Shown here: positions 38,898 to 47,451 of the stretch, piece after piece
Layout of the letters: each line of letters starts with the position of its first letter
How positions within the stretch are numbered: the stretch's first letter is position 1
Source of the DNA: Novosphingobium sp. SG919
GTDB taxonomy: Bacteria; Pseudomonadota; Alphaproteobacteria; Sphingomonadales; Sphingomonadaceae
DNA length: 64,000 nucleotides
Direction of reading: 5' to 3'
Assembly (NCBI RefSeq): GCF_012932495.1
Contig: NZ_JABCNG010000006.1
Span: forward strand, 1-64,000
Translations under genes and position numbers: made by a program
The notes under the pieces: generated by a model
Seen by the model: the letters and a program-made list of their open reading frames with translations, nothing else
What the model was told of the DNA's origin: nothing
The model's database searches: none

Positions 38898-40379
38898 TTA
38901 TGCGGCTGGCACTGCGATGCAGGCCAGCTTCACGTCAAGATAGTCTTCCACGCCCAGATACGAACCTTCGCGGCCCAGGCCCGATTCCTTCACCCCGCCA
39001 AACGGGGCCACCTCGGTGGAAATCAGGCCGGTGTTGATGCCCACCATACCATATTCCAGCGCCTCGGTCAGGCGCCACTGCCGCGCGGCATCGTTGGTAT
39101 AGGCATAGGCCGCCAGGCCCGAGCGCGTGTCGTTGGCCAGGGCCACGGCTTCCGCCTCGCTGGAAAAGCGCACGAGGCCCGCCAGGGGGCCAAAGGTTTC
39201 CTCGCGGTTGAGCAGTGCATCGGCCGGCACGTTTGCAATCACCGTGGGTTCGAAGAAACGCGCGCCGATCGCCTGGGCCTGATGCCCGCCGGTCAGCACT
39301 TTGCCGCCCTTGGCCACGGCATCGGCCACATGCGCCGTCACTTTGGCAACAGCGCGATCGTCGATCAACGGGCCCTGGTCGGTCGGCCCATCGAGCCCCG
39401 GCCCGACGCGGAACGCGGCCACGCGCGCGGCGAGCTTTTGCGCAAAGGCATCGTGCACGGCCTCGTGCACCAGCAGGCGATTGGCGCAGACGCACGTCTG
39501 CCCGGTGTTGCGGAACTTGGAAGCCAGCGCCCCTTCCACCGCCGCATCGAGATCGGCATCCTCGAACACGATGAACGGCGCGTTGCCGCCCAGTTCCAGG
39601 CTGACTTTCTTCACCGTGCCGGCGCACTGCGCGGCCAGCAGCTTGCCCACCGCGGTCGATCCGGTGAAGGTGAACTTGGCCACGCGCGGATCGCCGGTCA
39701 GCACTTCGCCGATCGGCTTGGCCTGGCCCGTCACCACGCTCAGCAGCCCCTTGGGCAGCCCGGCTTCCTCGGCCAGAACAGCCAGCGCCAGCGCGGAAAA
39801 CGGCGTCAGTTCCGAAGGCTTGATCACGATGGGGCAACCCACCGCCAGGGCCGGGCCGGCCTTGCGCGTGATCATCGCCAGCGGGAAATTCCACGGCGTG
39901 ATCGCGCCCACCACGCCCACCGGCTGGCGGGTCACGACCAGCCGCCGGTCCGCCTGGTGCGGGGCGATCACGTCGCCACGAATGCGCCGCGCTTCCTCGC
40001 CGAACCATTCCAGGAACGATGCGGCATAGCCCACCTCGCCCTTGGCCTCGGCCAGCGGCTTGCCCTGTTCGGCGGTCATGATCGTGGCCAGGTCATCGGC
40101 GTGCTCGGCCATCAGCGCGGCCCAGCGCTTGAGCACGGCGCCGCGCTCCTTGGCCGTCTTGGCCTTCCACGGGCCGAACGCGGCGTGGGCGGCAGCCACG
40201 GCTTCTTCCGTCTCGGCCGCACCCAGATCGGGCACATGGCCGATCACTGCGCCGGTGGCGGGATTGTCCACCGCGATGGTCTTGGCGCCCTTGCGCCATT
40301 CGCCCGCCACGAAAGCGGCCTCGCGCCACAAGTCGGCGCGGCGCAGCGCGGGGCGGGTCACTTCCAGAATATCGTTCAT
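38898..40379 (-). CDS. gabD: Succinate-semialdehyde dehydrogenase
   Basis: A 493-aa NADP-type succinate-semialdehyde dehydrogenase that makes succinate from succinic semialdehyde. Active Cys is in NTGQTCVCANRLLV (a second Cys two residues on, as in E. coli GabD, can form a regulatory disulfide), general base Glu in LELGGNAPFIVF and cofactor site FTGSTAVGKLL. Directly coupled to gabT: its ATG overlaps the gabT stop (ATGA). The pair forms the GABA shunt end of polyamine breakdown. Confidence 0.94.
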   Translation of the reverse strand: MNDILEVTRPALRRADLWREAAFVAGEWRKGAKTIAVDNPATGAVIGHVPDLGAAETEEAVAAAHAAFGPWKAKTAKERGAVLKRWAALMAEHADDLATIMTAEQGKPLAEAKGEVGYAASFLEWFGEEARRIRGDVIAPHQADRRLVVTRQPVGVVGAITPWNFPLAMITRKAGPALAVGCPIVIKPSELTPFSALALAVLAEEAGLPKGLLSVVTGQAKPIGEVLTGDPRVAKFTFTGSTAVGKLLAAQCAGTVKKVSLELGGNAPFIVFEDADLDAAVEGALASKFRNTGQTCVCANRLLVHEAVHDAFAQKLAARVAAFRVGPGLDGPTDQGPLIDDRAVAKVTAHVADAVAKGGKVLTGGHQAQAIGARFFEPTVIANVPADALLNREETFGPLAGLVRFSSEAEAVALANDTRSGLAAYAYTNDAARQWRLTEALEYGMVGINTGLISTEVAPFGGVKESGLGREGSYLGVEDYLDVKLACIAVPAA

Positions 40380-41662
40380 GCCATCACCTTGCCGGCCACC
40401 GTTGCCAGGGCCTGTTCCACCAGATCGAAGCCTTCGTCGATCAGTTCGTCCGATGCCGTCAACGGCACAAGCACGCGAATGGTTTCGCCCTTGGTGCCGC
40501 ATGACAGCAGGATCAACCCCAGATCGAGCGCGGCGGCGGTTACCGCCTTGGCCATGGCGCCATCGGTTTCCCCGGCGGCATTGGTCACGTCGAACCCGAA
40601 CATCGCGCCCAGCCCGCGAATGTTGGCAACCGGCAGGCCGGCGGCGGCAAAGCCCTCCACCCGCGCGCGCATCCGCGCACCGATGGCGGTGGCGCGGGCG
40701 CAGAGGCCCTCCTCGTCGATCACCTCCAGCACGGCGAGCGCCGCCGCGCAGCCGATCGGCGAACCGCCATAGGTGCCGCCCAAGCCACCGGGATCGAGCG
40801 CGTCCATGATCGGCGCGCGGCCGATCAGCCCGGCCAGCGGGAAACCGCCAGCGAGCGACTTGGCCACGCAAACCAGATCGGGCTCCACGCCGGAATGCTC
40901 GATGCCGAACAGCTTGCCGGTGCGGGCAAAGCCGGCCTGCACTTCATCGGCAATCAGCAGGATGCCGTGCTGGTCGGCCAGCGCCCGCAGCGCTTCCAGG
41001 AATTCGGTCGGCGCCACATGAAACCCGCCCTCGCCCTGCACCGGCTCGACGATGAAGGCCGCTACGCGCTCTGGCTCCACATCGGCGGCGAACAGGTACT
41101 GGATCGCTTCCAGCGTGCGTTCCACCGTATTGCCATTCAGGCCGGTGGGAAACGGCGCGTGGAACACTTCGCCCGGCATCGGCCCGAAGCGGCGCTTATA
41201 GGGGGTGGTCTTGCCGGTCATCGCGCTGGCCAGCAGGGTGCGGCCATGGAACCCGCCGGTAAACGCGATCACGGCGGAACGCCCGGTGGCGGCACGCGCA
41301 ACCTTCACCGCGTTTTCGGTGGCCTCGGCCCCGGTGGTCAGCAGCAGGGTCTTGGCCGGGCCGGAAAATGGGGCGGCCTCGTTCAATTTTTCCGCGAGCG
41401 CGATATAGCTTTCATAAGGACTGACCTGGAACGCGGTGTGGGTGAAGCGGTCGAGCTGCGCCTGGACCGCCGCGATCACCTTGGGATGGCGGTGCCCGGT
41501 GTTGAGCACGGCGATGCCCCCGGCAAAGTCGATGTAGCGGCGCCCTTCCACGTCCCACAGTTCGGCATTCTCCGCCCGATCGGCAAAGACGGCAGTGGAA
41601 GACGCCACGCCGCGCGGCACGGCCTGTTCGCGGCGGGCAAGAAGGGAAGCGTTGTCGGCCAT
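40376..41662 (-). CDS. gabT: 4-aminobutyrate aminotransferase
   Basis: A 428-aa class III PLP aminotransferase that moves the amino group of GABA to 2-oxoglutarate, giving succinic semialdehyde. The PLP lysine is in CVAKSLAGGFPLAG; TTGAEATENAVKVAR and FIVEPVQGEGGF and LIADEVQAGFARTG are typical GabT motifs. First gene of gabT-gabD on the minus strand. A divergent LysR gene begins 107 bp away; the gap holds GGTGACC.AAG.GGTTACC, a near palindrome fitting a LysR site. The ATG at 41662 has GGAG nine bases upstream. Confidence 0.93.
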   Translation of the reverse strand: MADNASLLARREQAVPRGVASSTAVFADRAENAELWDVEGRRYIDFAGGIAVLNTGHRHPKVIAAVQAQLDRFTHTAFQVSPYESYIALAEKLNEAAPFSGPAKTLLLTTGAEATENAVKVARAATGRSAVIAFTGGFHGRTLLASAMTGKTTPYKRRFGPMPGEVFHAPFPTGLNGNTVERTLEAIQYLFAADVEPERVAAFIVEPVQGEGGFHVAPTEFLEALRALADQHGILLIADEVQAGFARTGKLFGIEHSGVEPDLVCVAKSLAGGFPLAGLIGRAPIMDALDPGGLGGTYGGSPIGCAAALAVLEVIDEEGLCARATAIGARMRARVEGFAAAGLPVANIRGLGAMFGFDVTNAAGETDGAMAKAVTAAALDLGLILLSCGTKGETIRVLVPLTASDELIDEGFDLVEQALATVAGKVMA

Positions 41663-41769
41663 GGCGGGCACTCCGGGCAAGGAAAACAGATCATGCCTTG
41701 TCGCACCAACGGCTTGTGCGCAAAAGCCCACTAATGCTACCCAGATGGTGACCAAGGGTTACCACAACC

Positions 41770-42705
41770 ATGCCAGACCGCCCCCACCTGCCCCCCTTTG
41801 CCGCGTTGCGCGCGTTCGAGGCGTTCGGCCGCCACGGCGGGGTGCGCCGCACGGCCACCGCGCTGGGGGTAAGCCACGCCATCGTCAGTCGCCACTTGCG
41901 TGCCCTGGAAGACTGGCTGGGCGTGATGCTGGTGGATCGCCAGCACGGCGGATTGACGCCGGCAGGCGAAAGCTATCACGCGCTGATCGGCCCCGCGTTC
42001 GATCAATTGTGCAACGCCACCAGCCAGGCGCGGGGGCAGCATGGCGGACGGCTTGACGTGTGGTCGGTGGCCGGCCTCGCCTACTTATGGCTCACCCCCA
42101 AGCTGCCCGGTTTCGGCCGCCGCCACCCCGGCATGGCGCTGGACTTGCGGCCCAGCGACAGCCCGCCCGATTTGTCCCGGCGCGAGGCGCATGGCGATAT
42201 TCGCTGGTATCTCGACGATGCACCGGGCCTCGCCACGCCGCGCAGCCTGATGCGCGAGGCCGTGGTGCGCCCCCGCCTGTTTCCCGTGGCCCGCGCCGAT
42301 GCACCCTGGCTGAAAGACGCAGCCGTATCCACGCCGCAAGACCTGCTCGCCCTGCCCCTGCTGCACGAGGATTCCGACGCCGAATGGCGCGCCTGGTTTG
42401 CCGCGCAGGGCCTGGGGCACGCGCAGCCGCCGGTCTCGGCCCGGCTGTGGCAGGCCCACATGACGCTGGCCGCCGCCGCCGATGGCCAGGGCGTGGCGAT
42501 CACCAACGGCTTCCTGGCAGCCGAACACCTGCAAAGCGGCCGCCTGGTGGAACTGGGCGCGGGCAATCCCGCCTTCGCCGCGTGCGCGCCGGGCGCCTAT
42601 TACTTCACCGCCCGCGCCGACATGTGGGACGCCCAACCCATCGCCCACTTCCGCATGTGGCTGACCGAAGCGGTGGCGGCCTCACCGCCCGACTGGCTGG
42701 CATAG
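41770..42705 (+). CDS. LysR-family regulator, GcvA-like (likely of gabTD)
   Basis: A 311-aa LysR regulator. The N-terminal winged helix reads FAALRAFEAFGRHGGVRRTATALGVSHAIVSRHLRALEDWLGVML, and the rest is a GcvA-type effector domain. It is divergent from gabT, so it probably controls that operon in response to GABA or a related metabolite; the near palindrome before its start supports this. GcvA-like regulators occur three times in this 5-kb stretch, each adjacent to an aminotransferase gene or the small cupin. Confidence 0.88.
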   Translation: MPDRPHLPPFAALRAFEAFGRHGGVRRTATALGVSHAIVSRHLRALEDWLGVMLVDRQHGGLTPAGESYHALIGPAFDQLCNATSQARGQHGGRLDVWSVAGLAYLWLTPKLPGFGRRHPGMALDLRPSDSPPDLSRREAHGDIRWYLDDAPGLATPRSLMREAVVRPRLFPVARADAPWLKDAAVSTPQDLLALPLLHEDSDAEWRAWFAAQGLGHAQPPVSARLWQAHMTLAAAADGQGVAITNGFLAAEHLQSGRLVELGAGNPAFAACAPGAYYFTARADMWDAQPIAHFRMWLTEAVAASPPDWLA

Positions 42706-42767
42706 AGCGCGTGGCGGATGCAGATGGGCGGTTGGGGCCCATAACCAGCCATGCCGTGATCAGGCCT

Positions 42768-43214
42768 TTAGCGGTCCGGATAAAAAATTATCAGAGAATA
42801 GAGCACTGAGCAAAATAATAAGGCTACAATCAGACCCAGGATCATCTGCTGACGAACGGCACGCTGATGAACATCAACAGCCTTTTTCGACGCAATGAGT
42901 ATCATCAAGACGATAATAACGTCGGGTAGCGCAAAGATCATAAGCTCTCCGCGAGAGGGGCGGCGGTCCATAATAGGTGTAAAAAACAATAGGACGTTCA
43001 CGATCAGGCAAATAAAAAACGCGGGGCGGGGCCATCTTTCCCCAGGATAATCCTTTCCTAGCTTGAAGATGAGCACGAGGCACGCAACAGCGCATGCAAT
43101 GCGGTATGTCGTTGCGAAAGGTATCCCGACGTAGCTCTCCAGGGCGATGCCGGTCAGGACTGCCCCAATAACTCCGCCAAGCGCTAAACCCACACGTTTG
43201 AAATAAGCGAGCAA
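42768..43214 (-). CDS. Small four-helix membrane protein of unknown function
   Basis: A 148-aa hydrophobic protein with four predicted membrane helices, none matching a family I recognise. A TTG start at 43214 is chosen: GGAGGGC lies seven bases upstream and the protein then begins LAYFKRVGLALGGVIGAV. The frame runs further upstream but into low-complexity, unlikely sequence. The codon use is much richer in A/T than its neighbours (TTA, ATA, AAA, many AAT), which suggests recent acquisition or a different selective history. It sits between two LysR genes. Function not assigned. Confidence 0.6.
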   Translation of the reverse strand: MLAYFKRVGLALGGVIGAVLTGIALESYVGIPFATTYRIACAVACLVLIFKLGKDYPGERWPRPAFFICLIVNVLLFFTPIMDRRPSRGELMIFALPDVIIVLMILIASKKAVDVHQRAVRQQMILGLIVALLFCSVLYSLIIFYPDR

Positions 43215-43324
43215 TGTCCTGCCCTCCGAAGTCGCATCTATAACGCAGGGCAAATGCCACCTGCAAGGAACGGCCGCTAAACAACATTTTAAGTCCGTTC
43301 CTTCGTCGGCGGTGACCAAGGCAG

Positions 43325-44236
43325 CTAACCCCAACTCCCCACCGGAAATCCCGCTTCCGCGCGCAGCCAGTCCGCCAAGGCATGCACGTGCACATCGCCC
43401 CGCCCCTTGGCGCGCACCACCATGGTCAGTTGCGCCGCCCCCGGCCACACGCGGTCACTCACGGGCACCAGTTCGCCCCGCGCCACCCAGGGCGCGGCAT
43501 AAGCCTGCGCGGCCAGGGCCAGGCCCAATCCGTCGGCTGCGGCGCCGAGCAGGCCGGGCACGGCGGTAAACGTCGGCCCGGCGATCAAGGCATCGCCGCC
43601 GGGCATCGCCAGCCCGAAATGCGCAAACCAGCCCGCCCAATCCACCGGGCCTTCATCATGCAGCAGCGGCACCGGAGGCCCGCCATCGAGGAACATCGCG
43701 CCCGCTTGCGCCAGGGCCGGCGCGGCATAGACGGCGTGGTCCAGGCGCAGCAGCACTTCCTCGGGCAAGCCGGTGTCGCCGGCATCGGGCGCGTCCGTCA
43801 GGAAGATGTCCAGTTCGGTCGTGTCGAAATCCACGGCCAGGCCCCGGCTGTCGAGCCACAGGTCCATGCCCGGCAGATCGGCCATGAGCCGCCCCAGCCG
43901 GGGCTGCAACCAGCAGCCGGCAAAGCCCGCATCGGCATAGACGATCACCGAATTGGCCTTGCGATAAGGTGCCAGGCGGCTCACCCCGCCGCGCAGCACC
44001 TTGAGCATGTCGCGCACCGTGCGGTGGAAATCGCGGCCCGCGTCGGTCAGCACCACCTGGCGATAGACCCGGCGGAACAAGGCGTGGCCCAGCGCCTCTT
44101 CCAGATTGCGCACCTGGTGGCTGATCGCCGATTGGGTCAGCCCCAGTTCCTGCGCGGCGGCGGCAAAGCTGCCCAGCCGCGCGGCGGCCTCGAACCCTTC
44201 CAGGGCTTTGAGCGGGGGAAGGCGGTCGCGTGCCAT
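43325..44236 (-). CDS. LysR-family regulator, GcvA-like
   Basis: A 303-aa LysR regulator. LKALEGFEAAARLGSFAAAAQELGLTQSAISHQVRNLEEALGHALF is a normal LysR winged helix; the effector domain is GcvA-like. It follows the class III aminotransferase gene (44242-45594) by five bases on the same strand, so it is cotranscribed with that enzyme and probably regulates it. Its low-GC neighbour downstream has its own start. Confidence 0.86.
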   Translation of the reverse strand: MARDRLPPLKALEGFEAAARLGSFAAAAQELGLTQSAISHQVRNLEEALGHALFRRVYRQVVLTDAGRDFHRTVRDMLKVLRGGVSRLAPYRKANSVIVYADAGFAGCWLQPRLGRLMADLPGMDLWLDSRGLAVDFDTTELDIFLTDAPDAGDTGLPEEVLLRLDHAVYAAPALAQAGAMFLDGGPPVPLLHDEGPVDWAGWFAHFGLAMPGGDALIAGPTFTAVPGLLGAAADGLGLALAAQAYAAPWVARGELVPVSDRVWPGAAQLTMVVRAKGRGDVHVHALADWLRAEAGFPVGSWG

Positions 44237-44241
44237 GGGCC

Positions 44242-45594
44242 TCAGGCCAGGTCGGTCAGGATCTCGCGCAGCATGGCAAAAATCGTGTCGATCTGCGGGG
44301 CCGTGATCATCAGCGGCGGCGAGAGCGCAATGATGTCTCCCGTCACGCGGATCAGCAGGCCGGCATCGAACGCGCGGTGGAAGGCCTCCATCGCCCGCGC
44401 GCCCGGCGCCCCCGCGCGCGGGGCCAGTTCGATGCCCGCCACCAGGCCCAGATTGCGAATGTCGATCACATGCGGGCAATCGGCCAGGCTATGCGCCGCC
44501 GCTTCCCACTGCGCAGAGAGCGCCGCGGCGTTTTCAAACAGCCCTCCCTCGCGATAGAGCTGCAAGGTGGCCAGGCCCGCCGCCGCCGCCACGGGATGGC
44601 CGGAATAGGTATAGCCGTGGTAGAACTCGATGCCTTCCGGGCTGCCGTTCACCACGGTGTCGTGCACCTCCCGGCTGGCGATCACCGCACCCATCGGCAC
44701 GGTGCCGTTGGTAAGCCCCTTGGCCGTGGTGATGATATCGGGCGTCACGCCGAAATATTCGGCCGCCGTGGCCGTGCCCAGGCGGCCAAAGCCGGTAATC
44801 ACTTCATCGAAGATCAGCAGGATGCCATGCTTGCGCGTGATCTCGCGCAGCGCCTGGAGATAGCCCTGCGGCGGCACCAGCACCCCGGTGGAGCCGGCCA
44901 CCGGCTCCACGATCACGGCGGCGATCGTTTCGGGGCCGTGCAGCGCCACCAGTTCTTCCAGTTCCTCGGCCAGGCCACCATTGCCCGGCTGCATCCCGCG
45001 ACAGAACCGCACCGCCTGGCCATGGGTGTGGGAAAGGTGATCCACCCCCCACACCTGCGAAACGAAGCGGCGCCGGTTGCCGCCGATGCCGCCCACCGAA
45101 AGCCCGCCGAAATTGGTGCCGTGATAGCCGCGCTGCCGCCCGATCAGGCGGAACCGCGTGTGATCGCCGCGCGCATGGTGATAGGCCAGCGCCATTTTCA
45201 GCGCGGTATCGGCGCTTTCCGAACCGGAATTGGTGAAGAACACCCGGTCCATTCCCGCCGGCATGATCCGCGCCACTTCGCTGGCCAGGCGAAACGGCAG
45301 GGGGTGCCCGAGCTGGAACGTGGGCGCAAAATCGAGCGTGGCGGCCGCTTCGGCAATCGCCGCCGTGATCGCTGCGCGGCCATGCCCGGCGTTCACGCAC
45401 CACAGACCGGCCGTGGCGTCCAGCACCTGGCGCCCATCGGCCGTGGTATAGTGCATGTCCTTGGAAGCCACGAACAGGCGCGGGTTCTGCTTGAAGAACC
45501 GGTTGTTGGTGAACGGCATCCAGAAGTGGTCAAGGTCCACGCCGTCCATGCTGGCCGGATCGAGCGAGGCAAAAGGCTGGGTCTGGCTGGCCAT
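44242..45594 (-). CDS. Class III omega-aminotransferase (beta-alanine/diamine:pyruvate type)
   Basis: A 450-aa PLP enzyme of the omega-amino acid:pyruvate group. PLP lysine in TTAKGLTNGTVPMGAV, DATAGLWCVNAGHG near the start, FFTNSGSESADTALK and LIFDEVITGFGRLG. The pyruvate-type residues (DHFWMPFTNNRFFKQNPRLFVAS) fit beta-alanine:pyruvate transaminase. ATG at 45594 (MASQT) is preceded by GGAG; an upstream ATG at 45609 is less likely. It would turn amino groups from beta-alanine or polyamine pieces into alanine, which Ald can recycle. Coupled to a LysR gene. Confidence 0.88.
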   Translation of the reverse strand: MASQTQPFASLDPASMDGVDLDHFWMPFTNNRFFKQNPRLFVASKDMHYTTADGRQVLDATAGLWCVNAGHGRAAITAAIAEAAATLDFAPTFQLGHPLPFRLASEVARIMPAGMDRVFFTNSGSESADTALKMALAYHHARGDHTRFRLIGRQRGYHGTNFGGLSVGGIGGNRRRFVSQVWGVDHLSHTHGQAVRFCRGMQPGNGGLAEELEELVALHGPETIAAVIVEPVAGSTGVLVPPQGYLQALREITRKHGILLIFDEVITGFGRLGTATAAEYFGVTPDIITTAKGLTNGTVPMGAVIASREVHDTVVNGSPEGIEFYHGYTYSGHPVAAAAGLATLQLYREGGLFENAAALSAQWEAAAHSLADCPHVIDIRNLGLVAGIELAPRAGAPGARAMEAFHRAFDAGLLIRVTGDIIALSPPLMITAPQIDTIFAMLREILTDLA

Positions 45595-45725
45595 GAAACG
45601 CTCCTGCATGGTCGGCTGCCTGGGGCAATGCCGTGAATTGTTTTCAAGTCATGCTTTGATAAAGCGCGGCCTGCGGCGGGAGGGGGAAAAGCGGCCGGGT
45701 ATGGTGCAGGCCATGCACCACAGCC

Positions 45726-46688
45726 TTATTCCACCCGTTCGCGCAGGAACCGGCGCAGTTGCGCAATCGCCGGATTGTTGGCCCGATCGGCACGCGTCAC
45801 CATGCAATAAGACCCGATCGCCACCGCCGTGGCACCGGGCACCGCCAATTCCACCAAGGCCCCGCTGGCGAGGTCTTCTGCCACCAGGTAGCGGTTGGCC
45901 AGCGCCAGCCCACGCCCGGCGCGCGCCGCCGCCAGCGCAAGGTGGGCATGCCACAAGAGCGCGCCAGGCAAAGCCTGCTGCCCCACATCCAAGCCATTGC
46001 CACGCAGCCAGAACCGCCACTGCTCGTGATGCTCTTCATGAAGCAGCGGCGCCGCCAGCAGGTCTGCCACCCCGGAAATGCCGGAAAGGCTGGCGGCCAG
46101 TGCCGGGCTGGCCACCACCAGCAGCGGCGGCCGCGCCAGCACCAGCGTGTGCAACCCCGGCCCGCCCGGCTGCGGCAGCCATTCGTCGCCGTAAAAGCGG
46201 ATGTCCACGTCCGCTTCGAACTGGATCAGGTTGGCCGGGCGATCGGTGGGACGCAGTTCCACCTGGAAACCCGGCCCGTTCTGTTCGAACGCGGCGATCT
46301 GGGCGGAAAGCCATTGCGTGGCAAAGCCTGGCACGCACCACAGGCGCAAATCGTGGATCTGGCCCTGGGCCATGATCTCGCGCGTGGCGGAAACCACATC
46401 GAGCATCGCGGCCGAAACCCGCGCGTGATAGGCCTGCCCCGCCTCGGTCAGCGTCAGCCGCCCGCCCTGGCGATCCACCAGCATCACGCCCAGCCATTCC
46501 TCCAACGCCTTGAGGTGCCGGCTCACCACCGTATGGTCCAGCCGCAGCAGCGCCGCGGCACGCCGCACCCCGCCCACGCGGCCCACCACTTCGAACGCGC
46601 GCAGGGCGGCAAAGGGCGGAATGGCCTTGCCCGACAGGAAATCGCCCGAAGCAGTTTCGTTTGGCACGATGCCCCCATATGCCTGCAT
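45726..46688 (-). CDS. LysR-family regulator, GcvA-like
   Basis: A 320-aa LysR regulator. FAALRAFEVVGRVGGVRRAAALLRLDHTVVSRHLKALEEWLGVMLVDRQGG is nearly the same as the first GcvA-like regulator in this block. It is divergent from a small cupin gene and codirectional with the downstream transaminase (about 130 bp apart), so it may control either. A perfect palindrome GGTGCA-ccaga-TGCACC (46728-46744) lies just before its start. Confidence 0.86.
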   Translation of the reverse strand: MQAYGGIVPNETASGDFLSGKAIPPFAALRAFEVVGRVGGVRRAAALLRLDHTVVSRHLKALEEWLGVMLVDRQGGRLTLTEAGQAYHARVSAAMLDVVSATREIMAQGQIHDLRLWCVPGFATQWLSAQIAAFEQNGPGFQVELRPTDRPANLIQFEADVDIRFYGDEWLPQPGGPGLHTLVLARPPLLVVASPALAASLSGISGVADLLAAPLLHEEHHEQWRFWLRGNGLDVGQQALPGALLWHAHLALAAARAGRGLALANRYLVAEDLASGALVELAVPGATAVAIGSYCMVTRADRANNPAIAQLRRFLRERVE

Positions 46689-46727
46689 GTCGTCGGTTGT
46701 GCGATCGCATCATAGCACGAATGAAAC

Positions 46728-46744
46728 GGTGCACCAGATGCACC
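46728..46744. promoter_or_regulatory. Putative LysR operator
   Basis: GGTGCA-CCAGA-TGCACC, perfect 6-bp arms around 5 bp, containing the T-N11-A pattern used by LysR proteins. It sits in the gap between the divergent LysR gene (start 46688) and the cupin (start 46846). Confidence 0.5.
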
Positions 46745-46845
46745 GAACGTCGTCAGATCGCACCGGCTGCGGCCACCTGGGCAGTTGACGGCGGCGCCGG
46801 CACCCGCGATTGAGATCGCAGTATCTTGCCACAGGAGACCGTCCG

Positions 46846-47268
46846 ATGCGCCCGATCCCCAAACTTGCCCTGGCGCTGTGCCTGGGCCTTGCCCTGCCCA
46901 TCCCTGCCGCCCTGGCCGATACTGGCGCTGCCAGCATCGCCAAGCCGGCCAAGCTCGCCAGCAGCGCGGTGACTGCGGCCCTCGCCGGCAGCGCCGCGCA
47001 CCACAGCAGCGAAGGCGGCGTGGCCGTGTCAGACCTGCCGCAGCTGCATTCGGCCGACAAGAAGTTCATGAGTGGCGCCTATGCCGTGGCCGGCCCCAAC
47101 CACGACAGCTTCACCGGCGAAGGCTATCCGGTGAACGAATTCATGGTGTTCCTCTCGGGCGGCGTCACGCTCACTTCGGCCGATGGTACCGTGCTGGAGG
47201 TGAAGGCCGGGGATTCGGTCTCCATTCCCAAAGGCTGGCTCGGCACCTGGGATTCGAAGGGATATTAG
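46846..47268 (+). CDS. Exported small cupin, C-terminus cut by an in-frame TAG
   Basis: A 140-aa protein with a signal peptide (to about residue 24) and a small cupin barrel: FMSGAYAVAGPNHDSFTGEGYPVNEFMVFLSGGVTLTSADGT and VKAGDSVSIPKGWLGTWDSKGY. A TAG stop then follows (47266-47268), yet the same frame reads on for 14 more codons, KFYVVYDPEKPVE, to TAA at 47308-47310. Cupins of this type usually end KYYVIYD, so the gene looks to have suffered one point change (for example GAG or AAG to TAG). RBS ACAGGAGACC. Without the last strand the fold may be weakened; a pseudogene or tolerated truncation is possible. Divergent from a LysR gene. Confidence 0.72.
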   Translation: MRPIPKLALALCLGLALPIPAALADTGAASIAKPAKLASSAVTAALAGSAAHHSSEGGVAVSDLPQLHSADKKFMSGAYAVAGPNHDSFTGEGYPVNEFMVFLSGGVTLTSADGTVLEVKAGDSVSIPKGWLGTWDSKGY

Positions 47269-47320
47269 AAGTTCTACGTGGTCTATGACCCGGAAAAGCC
47301 GGTTGAATAAGATACTTAAA

Positions 47321-47423
47321 GCCCCCTCTTCTTCAGAGGAGGGGGTTGGGGGTGGTGCTGGGCCTAAAGCCACGCGCATGACGTCCACCACCCCCCAGCC
47401 CCCTCCTCTAAAGAGGATGGGGA
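47321..47423. repeat. Paired G/C-rich inverted repeats (same family as 21498)
   Basis: GCCCCCTCTTCTTCAGAGG (47321-47339) leading into GGGGGTTGGGGGTGGTG, then the mirror copy CCACCACCCCCCAGCCCCC through AAGAGGATGGGG (47385-47422). It lies between the convergent cupin and potD-like genes, where it can form a large hairpin and end both. Confidence 0.8.
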
Positions 47424-47451
47424 GAGAAGCGCCTTCCCCCACGCCCGTACT

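Noticed and set aside
43215..43448. Upstream extension of the small membrane protein
   Set aside because: It overlaps the LysR gene, is Gly/Ala-rich and lacks a ribosome site; the TTG at 43214 is well supported.
46846..47310. TAG read as pyrrolysine or programmed recoding
   Set aside because: No pylTS genes, no recoding signal and no reason for pyrrolysine in a cupin; a point mutation is simpler.
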